A DNA stretch of 5,956 nt from Kangiella sp. (GTDB lineage Bacteria; Pseudomonadota; Gammaproteobacteria; Enterobacterales; Kangiellaceae). Both the position numbers and the translations under genes were made by a program. Location: the NCBI GenBank assembly GCA_002733465.1, contig NVVT01000005.1, positions 56,898 to 62,853 of the forward strand, written 5' to 3'. Shown one piece after another: positions 1 to 5,754 of the stretch (its first letter is position 1; the number at the start of each line of letters is the position of its first letter). Below the pieces are notes generated by a model. The model saw only the letters and a list, made by a program, of their open reading frames with translations, did not search any database and was not told the origin of the DNA.

Positions 1-70
1 AGATTGTTGTTTGATAAACACAAAGTGAGTTCTTAAAAACAACCCAATAGAAACATATCCCCAACCATTA

Positions 71-92
71 ATTCTCTTTCGAGAATGTTTTT
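71..92 (+). terminator. Probable rho-independent terminator for a plus-strand gene to the left
   Basis: A perfect 6-bp stem, ATTCTC (71-76) with GAGAAT (81-86), closes a TTTC loop. It is followed by GTTTTT at 87-92 and another T run at 98-104. The stem is AT-rich and has only two G-C pairs, so it would be weak. On the minus strand no T run follows, so it would act only on plus-strand transcripts. The gene it would serve lies outside the window, or ends at the TAA at 34-36. Confidence 0.45.
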
Positions 93-150
93 GTTACTTT
101 TTTTCGTGAAAAATCATCCAATCACATGATATACAAATAAAAAACATTCT
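82..150. repeat. 11-bp perfect inverted repeat with 47-bp spacer
   Basis: AGAATGTTTTT at 82-92 is the exact reverse complement of AAAAACATTCT at 140-150. The left arm shares 82-86 with the descending stem of the terminator hairpin at 71-86, so the two structures cannot form together in one RNA. In DNA this AT-rich, chance repeats of this length are possible, and I see no flanking target duplication that would mark a transposable element. Confidence 0.5.
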
Positions 151-224
151 TAACCTCTGTTAATTAATTATTTTTATTCAAACGAACTTAAATTGGAGTT
201 TTTTTCTAATTCTATTTCTGGGTG

Positions 225-258
225 TCTATTATATTTTTATCTCTATTATATTTTTATC
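225..258. repeat. Perfect 17-bp tandem duplication
   Basis: Positions 225-241 and 242-258 are identical copies of TCTATTATATTTTTATC, directly adjacent. The unit contains the same ATATTTT core that makes up the 7-bp array just downstream. Both blocks therefore probably arose by slippage within one T-rich stretch. Confidence 0.9.
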
Positions 259-270
259 TTATATTTTTTC

Positions 271-305
271 ATATTTTATATTTTATATTTTATATTTTAT
301 ATTTT
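271..305. repeat. 7-bp tandem repeat, five perfect copies of ATATTTT
   Basis: Five uninterrupted copies of ATATTTT run from 271 to 305, preceded by a degenerate copy at 261-270. The array is non-coding and lies about 145 bp beyond the stop of the minus-strand subtilase-like gene. Short perfect arrays like this are prone to copy-number change by slipped-strand pairing. No promoter or gene start is visible nearby for the array to control. Confidence 0.9.
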
Positions 306-421
306 TTTATCTTTTCCCTTCTGATTCCTAAATTGTAAAGCTTTGGACTATTTAGTGACTCCAGGTAATTAAATAAGCGTTAGTACTTGTTAAATTTTTT
401 ACGCAACTACTTTTAATCTTC

Positions 422-439
422 AAAATAGGCTGAAAAGCC
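422..439 (-). terminator. Possible terminator of the subtilase-like gene
   Basis: On the minus strand, 12 bases after the TAG stop (451-453), GGCT and AGCC (439-436 and 431-428) form a 4-bp stem around a TTTC loop, followed by TATTTTG. Position and orientation suit transcription termination. The stem is short and the T run is only four bases, so the hairpin is marginal and could be coincidental. Confidence 0.4.
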
Positions 440-450
440 AAATTAAGACA

Positions 451-3400
451 CTAACTTCTATACTTAAGTAGTATTTGATTTCTAAGTAATAGAAATACTA
501 GTAGAGCTAATAGAAAAAATAATGAGCCACCACCTGATTCAACACTCGGCCTTGACGAACTTAGTCGTACTTTAATACTGCCGTTAGCTGTGGTAATTCC
601 ATTTCTTGAATCTCTTGCGGATACAGTAAAATTAAATATTCCAATAGCCTCAGGTGCACCACTTAAAATTGTATTTGCAATGCTAACATTTGCAGGAAGC
701 CCTACTGCAGAATAAAAAAGACTACTATCTTCGATATCTCCAAAGTAGTTCTTAAGATCGATGGTAAAACTTTGCCCCGAAATAAGTTCTAACTCGCCTA
801 TTTCCTTTTTAATGTAAGGCAAGTTGTTTTCAAACGAATTAATGTTCCAACGAGTCACGGCAGTTAAAGAATCAGAATCAGTAGCTGTAATTAAAATATT
901 AAATTCACCAGCAACTAAGAAATTCAACTTCAAAATGTTACCATCTATTTCATAGTGTTCTTCTGGTAAATCTAACGTATAAACCAAATATTCATCTATA
1001 TTGTCCTCGAAATATTCACTTAAATCGAATAACACTTCTTCTCGAACATACAATCCCAAATCATCAAACAATTTTAATCTTTGAGGACGCGAACCTGTTA
1101 TTGAGAGAAAGAACGCCAAGTTGTTTTTTAAACCTTCGGCATCTTCTGCTACCAAATAGACCGAAGTACTCGCAACGATTGTATTAGTATCTATAATAAA
1201 CACCCCATTCTCAATAAAAATACCATCTATTTCAACCGGCTCACTAACATTTGAGTCGTAATAAAGCTTATAGGTGAGTGTTTCTTGTGCATCGTCATAA
1301 ATATACTCATCTAATACAAATGTACTTCTCTGACTTTGTTCATTACGAATATTTGCAAAGTTTTGAATAATTTGAGGGGCTTGATTAATATATATGCTTT
1401 CATTATTAGGTAGTTTAAAAACAACAGATGTCTCATCTTTTATGGTTTCGTTATATATCGACTCAAAATGTTTCCCGATTTGAATTCCTACCCCAGGTTT
1501 TAAAACCTCGCAACTTTCTCCCACTGATTTGTAATTAAATTGAATTTCTCCTTTTGTCTCATGAAATACTGCTTGAAAAACCTGTTCTTCTTGCTCTGGG
1601 CATGCCAACTCTCTTCGGTTATACCATTCTACAACCCATTTACGATTAGGAGCTTCCCCTATTATAAAATCTTTCACTGTTCCTTCTCCAAGATCAATTC
1701 TAAATGCATTTCTTAAATAAGGCGCTATAACGATCTTCCATTGTTTAGATAAAATTGGAAGGAAAGATTCTTGGCGTTCATTTTTCTTAAAATTCTCATA
1801 TGCAAACTGTGGGTCAATCTTTTCTGTTCCAACATTCTTAGGAGCAATCCAAGGAATTCTGTTTTCAACATCTAAATAATTAATTATGATATATCCTGCC
1901 CTCAAAGTGTTGAAACTAAATGGTGTACTTTCTAATTGATGATCATCTCTAATATTTCCTATGTTAATCGGAATATTTGGATAATGGTCAAACGGTGTAT
2001 CATTCACAGAAGATGTTGGAACTTCCCATTGATAATCAACTTCCGTCGGTAGATTATATGGAGAAAAAGTCCTATATTTCAAGGAACCATATTCATCTCC
2101 TTCGATTTCTATTTGTTGTTCACCTAATTTCTCACTAATGAGACTTGCAGTATATATTCCATCTGACAATCCAGTATCAAACGCTTTACCATCATCTAGT
2201 AATTGAATTAGCTCTCCATCAACACGGACAATTGGAGAACCTGCAGGATTTTTACAATTTATATTATAAACAGCTAACTTTTCACCAACACCTACTATTC
2301 GAGTATACGCTCCATTTCCTGATTGTTTGGGATAAACACGGTGTACTAATTTTTGATCAACGCAAGTCAGCATCGAATTACTATTATTACTAGCTAATTT
2401 TAATGACTTATTGTTGATTGTAACAGCCGGTTTTAAAATACCTAGTTGCTCATTTGCTATATCGTCAAATGGGCTCCCTGTTGACACAATTAAATTTTTA
2501 ATTTCGCTCATACTTAATTGTGGATTGAATTGCTTAATCATAGAAATACTGGCCGCAACATGTGCTCCCGCGGGAGATGTTCCATTAAAATAACCATAGT
2601 TATTCGAAACACCATTTTCTGGAACAATACCAAGTGAAAAGTTGTCGATATAGATTGTGATATTACTGTCATTTACATTTTGATTCCTAAGTCTTATTCT
2701 AACTCTACTAAGCTGTACATCTGTTTTTTCATTTCCTGGTAAATTTCCAAAGTTAGGCAAAAATTGTTTAACTTGATTTCGCCAAACAGGTGTCAATATA
2801 AGATCTAAGGTTCCTAAAAATTCAGTACTGTTATCTCCGTATATAATATCTATAGAAACAGGCGAATATGTTATATTCCCTACCCCCTCAGCTTCAAACT
2901 TTACCCTATATGTAAACACTAAATCCTTACCCCTAAGACCTAACAAGTTAATGGTAGGAGAAACAAGAAGCTCATCAAGAGATGTAGCGTTACTATCGTC
3001 AAAACTTTGTATTGACAAAGAGCCTTCCCCTTCAAATTTTTCTAAGTTACTAAATGAAAAATTAGCGCCCACATCTTCCCACTCTGGTAACTCTTCAGAA
3101 TCAAAGCCCGAAAAAAATAGAGCATCCTCTTTATTTATCTCTGGAGAATTTCCCGATAGTGTTGTTATTATTGTGGCACCTGGAGCTGCAGTATGAACGC
3201 TTCTGTATCCAATAGATGGACTATAACCAGAAATATTTATACCTGATTGCCTTGCATTTTTACTACCTATGGATGTCACTGCAATAAGATTCGGACTATC
3301 ATAACTTGCTGGAATATCGGGAAATCTGTCTATATCTATACATACAAAGTCACAAAGCCTTGTCGGAGCTATTACAAAAATATCAAACGGTATTAAAGAA

Positions 3401-4404
3401 TCAACAAAATCTCGCATGAATGAAAATTCTTCTTCAAAAGTCGCAAAAAAACCCCAATCCAAAAGAACCGAATGAATGTTCACACCTCTATTTTGCTTGA
3501 GGTCTATAATATAAGTAAAACATTGACCTATATCATCTACGCTCAATTCAACTCCTTCGGCTAACATATAACAAGTTAGAATCTTGTCACTACTAGTCAA
3601 TCCTGAAATGCCTATATTATTATCCTGAGTTGCAGAAATAATCCCGGCTAGTGCTGTAGTATTTGATAAAAGAACAGTATTAATATCTCCATTATTATCA
3701 AAAATATTTATTCCATTTATATCATCTATATATCCATTTGAATCATCGTCAATATTATTGTCTGGAATTTCTAACTCATTTACCCAGATAGCTTGAACTA
3801 AATCTTCATGCGATAGGTCAATTTTCTCTCCAAAAATTGCGACAACGCCATCCTCCAGTCCGCTGGTAAGTTGCCAAGCCGGAACAGCACCAACATCGAT
3901 ACCAACGCTGCCGGTATTGCTTCCGACGCCTTGAGCATTATTTTCCAACGCCCATTGTCCGGGATATTCATAATCATTTCGATACTCAGAAAAACTTACT
4001 GATTTACCAAGTTTTGACTCAATTGCAACCAACTCTTTTTTCTCCGAAATAAATCCTCGTTTAGTGACTTTGAGCTTAACATTAGGATACAAACCAATGA
4101 CGTCCGGTAAATTAAGTATCTCTTTCAGTAGACTTTTTTTAATTCTATTGTCAGATAAAATGATACGTATAAGGTTCTTACCTATGCTGGTTACACTATT
4201 ACCCGTCAGTCTCTCTAGATTTTTTCCTAATTGTTTATTGTTCGAAAATCGATTCAATTTAAGGAAATATATTTGTTTACCGTCAATAATGAGAGATGGT
4301 GTAATTTCAATATTTTCTATATTGTTTTTATCTATGAACATATTGCTAGCATTTGCTAGGCTTGAGACCAATAAAAATATGTTTATCACGAAATATTTCA
4401 GCAT
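451..4404 (-). CDS. Secreted S8 subtilisin-family pseudoprotease with jelly-roll-like insert, cadherin-like repeats and GlyGly-CTERM anchor
   Basis: This 1317-residue protein is probably exported and surface-bound. A signal peptide (1-19, cleavage after ANA) precedes a prodomain-like region (about 30-112) and an S8 fold (about 148-660). Fold landmarks are an intact acidic calcium-type loop (IDDDSNGYIDD, 218-228), PASYDSPNLIAV (365-376), AAPG (406-409) and GTSPAGAHVA (608-617). The catalytic residues are degenerate. The Asp position is Gly192 (AIFGEK for AVIDTG), the His position is Asn248 (NTTALAG for HGTHVAG) and the oxyanion Asn is Arg349; Ser610 remains. About 160 residues (430-592) resembling a jelly-roll/MAM-like domain interrupt the fold before Ser610. 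A beta-rich region (about 680-1000) follows, with a DDG...SDGIYT motif (737-752) and PNRKWVVEWYN (919-929). Three cadherin/dystroglycan-like repeats (about 1006-1104, 1105-1190, 1193-1282) then lead to SGGGSL plus a hydrophobic helix and Arg (1290-1308), the GlyGly-CTERM pattern. The start is supported by AAAGGA seven bases upstream. Loss of peptidase activity is inferred; binding, adhesion or decoy roles are possible. Confidence 0.9.
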   Translation of the reverse strand: MLKYFVINIFLLVSSLANASNMFIDKNNIENIEITPSLIIDGKQIYFLKLNRFSNNKQLGKNLERLTGNSVTSIGKNLIRIILSDNRIKKSLLKEILNLPDVIGLYPNVKLKVTKRGFISEKKELVAIESKLGKSVSFSEYRNDYEYPGQWALENNAQGVGSNTGSVGIDVGAVPAWQLTSGLEDGVVAIFGEKIDLSHEDLVQAIWVNELEIPDNNIDDDSNGYIDDINGINIFDNNGDINTVLLSNTTALAGIISATQDNNIGISGLTSSDKILTCYMLAEGVELSVDDIGQCFTYIIDLKQNRGVNIHSVLLDWGFFATFEEEFSFMRDFVDSLIPFDIFVIAPTRLCDFVCIDIDRFPDIPASYDSPNLIAVTSIGSKNARQSGINISGYSPSIGYRSVHTAAPGATIITTLSGNSPEINKEDALFFSGFDSEELPEWEDVGANFSFSNLEKFEGEGSLSIQSFDDSNATSLDELLVSPTINLLGLRGKDLVFTYRVKFEAEGVGNITYSPVSIDIIYGDNSTEFLGTLDLILTPVWRNQVKQFLPNFGNLPGNEKTDVQLSRVRIRLRNQNVNDSNITIYIDNFSLGIVPENGVSNNYGYFNGTSPAGAHVAASISMIKQFNPQLSMSEIKNLIVSTGSPFDDIANEQLGILKPAVTINNKSLKLASNNSNSMLTCVDQKLVHRVYPKQSGNGAYTRIVGVGEKLAVYNINCKNPAGSPIVRVDGELIQLLDDGKAFDTGLSDGIYTASLISEKLGEQQIEIEGDEYGSLKYRTFSPYNLPTEVDYQWEVPTSSVNDTPFDHYPNIPINIGNIRDDHQLESTPFSFNTLRAGYIIINYLDVENRIPWIAPKNVGTEKIDPQFAYENFKKNERQESFLPILSKQWKIVIAPYLRNAFRIDLGEGTVKDFIIGEAPNRKWVVEWYNRRELACPEQEEQVFQAVFHETKGEIQFNYKSVGESCEVLKPGVGIQIGKHFESIYNETIKDETSVVFKLPNNESIYINQAPQIIQNFANIRNEQSQRSTFVLDEYIYDDAQETLTYKLYYDSNVSEPVEIDGIFIENGVFIIDTNTIVASTSVYLVAEDAEGLKNNLAFFLSITGSRPQRLKLFDDLGLYVREEVLFDLSEYFEDNIDEYLVYTLDLPEEHYEIDGNILKLNFLVAGEFNILITATDSDSLTAVTRWNINSFENNLPYIKKEIGELELISGQSFTIDLKNYFGDIEDSSLFYSAVGLPANVSIANTILSGAPEAIGIFNFTVSARDSRNGITTANGSIKVRLSSSRPSVESGGGSLFFLLALLVFLLLRNQILLKYRS

Positions 4405-4411
4405 TATATAA

Positions 4412-4417
4412 TCCTTT
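4412..4417 (-). promoter_or_regulatory. Shine-Dalgarno sequence of the subtilase-like gene
   Basis: AAAGGA on the minus strand is separated from the ATG at 4404-4402 by seven bases. This is good spacing. Together with the signal peptide that begins at that Met, it settles the start codon. Confidence 0.8.
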
Positions 4418-4432
4418 ATTTTCTTATTATTT

Positions 4433-4460
4433 ATTAAATGTTATAAAAAGTGACTGTCGT
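4433..4460 (-). promoter_or_regulatory. Candidate sigma-70 promoter for the subtilase-like gene
   Basis: On the minus strand, ACGACA (4460-4455, four of six matches to TTGACA) and TTTAAT (4438-4433, five of six matches to TATAAT) are separated by 16 bases. Transcription would start near 4426 and leave a leader of about 20 bases that contains the Shine-Dalgarno sequence. In AT-rich DNA such matches are common, so position and spacing carry most of the weight. No operator is evident. Confidence 0.35.
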
Positions 4461-4489
4461 TAATTTTGGTATCATTAAATTTGATTGCT

Positions 4490-4627
4490 TTATGCGAAAA
4501 ATAAAGCTAATGGGACTTTCCTTTCACCTGTATTTCCAGCAATACTAAAAAAAACAAATGACCTGAAAATACTTGATATAGTGAGTGCGAGAAAACCAGT
4601 TTCAACTTTCAATAAATTATTATTCAT
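4490..4627 (-). CDS. Possible 45-residue small protein overlapping the alr stop
   Basis: This short frame is not a recognised family. Its ATG (4627-4625) overlaps the TGA of alr as ATGA, the usual arrangement for translational coupling. AAGGA (4639-4635), inside the last alr codons, lies seven bases upstream, which is as good a ribosome site as that of the next gene. The product starts MNNNLLKVETGF and is hydrophobic around residues 11-31, broken by Arg22, then basic (GERK, 34-37) and hydrophobic again to the end (VPLALFFA). It could be a small membrane peptide, the remnant of a longer membrane protein, or a chance frame. A 45-codon open run is not rare at this base composition. The overlap and the ribosome site are the only positive evidence. 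Confidence 0.4.
   Translation of the reverse strand: MNNNLLKVETGFLALTISSIFRSFVFFSIAGNTGERKVPLALFFA
4497..4519 (-). terminator. Weak terminator-like hairpin after alr
   Basis: On the minus strand AAAG (4519-4516) pairs with CTTT (4506-4503), extended by one T-G pair, around a seven-base loop. An A and then five T (4501-4497) follow. It is the best candidate for ending the alr transcript before the next promoter. The stem is so weak that readthrough into the subtilase-like gene is quite possible. It also falls inside the possible 45-codon frame. Confidence 0.2.
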
Positions 4628-5739
4628 AGGAATATCCTTGGTACTCGCTGGCTAACACCTGTCAACAAATCATAACTAATAGTTTCTGCACATTCAGCGA
4701 CTTCACTAGCGTCTAGATTCTTTCCCCAAAGTTCAGCTCTATCGCCAATGCTCACATTATCTAAATCACTTACATCTACAGTTATAAGATCCATCGAAAC
4801 CCTACCGACTAAACCGACTCTCTGATTATTGATTAAAATTGGCGTTCCATTTTTAGCATGTCTTGGATAACCATCGGCATAACCAACAGCTAATGTGGCA
4901 ATTTTTGAAGGTTTCTCAGCGGTCCATTTTTTACCATAACCAACACTTTCACCTTTTTTAATTTCTCTTAAACCTATCACAGTAGAATAGAAACTCATGG
5001 CTGGAATTAACTTTTGTTTACTAGAATGGTCTGAGTCAAATAATTTCATACCATAGAGCATAATCCCTGGTCTATTCCATTGTTTGTGAGAGCTTTCTAA
5101 ATTGGCGATCGCCGACGAGTTAGCAAGACTATATTCAAGTGTTGTTCCCTCTTCAACATGTAAGTTTTTTGTCTGGAAATCAAATTTTTCTATTTGTAAA
5201 TCAGACTCATCATTGTCGATTTCATCTGAACAAGAAAAATGTGTATAAATAATGCGCGTTTCATTAATCCAAGGACATCCCTCTAGACTTTTAAGCGATT
5301 TTTCCACTGCATCAAAAGATAACCCTAAACGATGCAAACCTGTATCGAGTTTAAACCAAAGAGTCACCGGGTTTGATATGCTGGTTGTTCGCACTAAATC
5401 AACTTGATGCGCCGAATAAATACACAACCAAAAATTGTTCTGCCCAGCGAGTCTGAGTTCATTATCTGTGTGCGCACCTTGCAAAACTAGTATTGGCTTA
5501 GCAATCCCCGCCTCACGAAGCTCAATAGCTTCTGACATAATTGCTACCGCAAAAGCGGGAACATGCTCCTCTAGACTTTTAGCTACATCAATTAAACCAT
5601 GACCATAGGCATTCGCTTTTATTACGGCAATATTTTTTGCGTTAGGCGCGCAAGAGCAAGCAAACTCATAGTTCGATTTGATTGCAGCCAAATCAATTTC
5701 AGCATAGGTGTTTCTTTTAATGATTAACTCTTGATTCAT
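4624..5739 (-). CDS. alr: Alanine racemase, PLP-dependent
   Basis: This cytoplasmic enzyme interconverts L- and D-alanine and supplies D-alanine for peptidoglycan; a catabolic role is also possible. The 371 residues match the usual family length. The N-terminal PLP barrel carries the lysine motif AVIKANAYGHG, with Lys41 forming the Schiff base and Tyr45 next to it. Lys130 (the usually carbamylated Lys) and Arg137 lie in KLDTGLHRLG, then His167, Ser208 and Arg223 in NRPGIMLYG. The C-terminal beta domain has the second catalytic base Tyr268 (VGYGKKW), Tyr287 (VGYADGYPR), Met316-Asp317 (VSMDL) and Tyr356 (TISYDLLTGVSQRVPR). These correspond to the known active-site residues of Geobacillus Alr, so the enzyme should be active. 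The start gives the standard YAEIDLAAIKSNY beginning, but only a weak Shine-Dalgarno sequence precedes it. The 15-bp gap to the upstream hydrolase gene suggests a shared transcript. Whether this is the alr or dadX-type paralogue cannot be told here. Confidence 0.97.
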   Translation of the reverse strand: MNQELIIKRNTYAEIDLAAIKSNYEFACSCAPNAKNIAVIKANAYGHGLIDVAKSLEEHVPAFAVAIMSEAIELREAGIAKPILVLQGAHTDNELRLAGQNNFWLCIYSAHQVDLVRTTSISNPVTLWFKLDTGLHRLGLSFDAVEKSLKSLEGCPWINETRIIYTHFSCSDEIDNDESDLQIEKFDFQTKNLHVEEGTTLEYSLANSSAIANLESSHKQWNRPGIMLYGMKLFDSDHSSKQKLIPAMSFYSTVIGLREIKKGESVGYGKKWTAEKPSKIATLAVGYADGYPRHAKNGTPILINNQRVGLVGRVSMDLITVDVSDLDNVSIGDRAELWGKNLDASEVAECAETISYDLLTGVSQRVPRIFL

Positions 5740-5754
5740 CTTATTATCTTATAT

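Larger units (their letters stand above)
1..450. other. Non-coding, probably convergent intergenic region
   Basis: No frame on either strand in this stretch looks like a gene. The only frame open from the left edge on the plus strand runs 11 codons to a TAA at 34-36. It could be the tail of a plus-strand gene, but it is too short to judge. The region is very AT-rich. It contains a terminator-like hairpin (71-92), an 11-bp inverted repeat (82-92 with 140-150), a T-rich tract with two tandem repeat blocks (225-305) and a hairpin just after the minus-strand subtilase-like gene (428-439). The two hairpins point toward each other, which suggests a 3'-to-3' spacer between convergent genes. I see no tRNA, CRISPR or insertion sequence here. 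Confidence 0.7.

Noticed and set aside
2145..2393. Plus-strand open frame of 82 codons
   Set aside because: It lies wholly inside the subtilase-like gene on the other strand, has no ribosome site and gives a low-complexity, His/Leu/Tyr-rich product; it is an antisense shadow.
2565..2576. 12-bp GC-rich perfect palindrome CTCCCGCGGGAG
   Set aside because: It falls in the codons for Ser610-Pro-Ala-Gly-Ala. The protein motif explains most of it, and a single copy inside a coding region gives no evidence of a regulatory site.
2411..2593. Plus-strand open frame of 60 codons
   Set aside because: It is antisense to the Ser610 region of the subtilase-like gene and has no family features.
2951..3196. 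Plus-strand open frame of 81 codons
   Set aside because: It is antisense to the jelly-roll-like insert and Ser-rich without motifs; it is a shadow of the real gene.
451..4404. Subtilase-like gene as a decaying pseudogene
   Set aside because: The frame is intact for 1317 codons with a good ribosome site, signal peptide, calcium-type loop and C-terminal sorting signal. Only catalytic residues are lost, which fits a functional pseudoenzyme better than decay.
4064..4411. Plus-strand open frame of 115 codons with hydrophobic segments
   Set aside because: It is the exact antisense of the signal peptide and prodomain. Its hydrophobicity comes from complementing Asn/Lys-rich codons, and it would end in the leader of the opposite gene.
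4531..4546. Hairpin GTATT/AATAC next to an A8 run
   Set aside because: The T run would precede the hairpin on the minus strand, where transcription is expected, so it cannot serve as a terminator for alr. No plus-strand gene ends here.
5104..5113. GGCGATCGCC, resembling the cyanobacterial HIP1 repeat
   Set aside because: There is one copy, inside alr codons for a conserved Ser-Ala-Ile-Ala stretch. HIP1 is meaningful only when highly repeated, and everything else points to a gammaproteobacterium.
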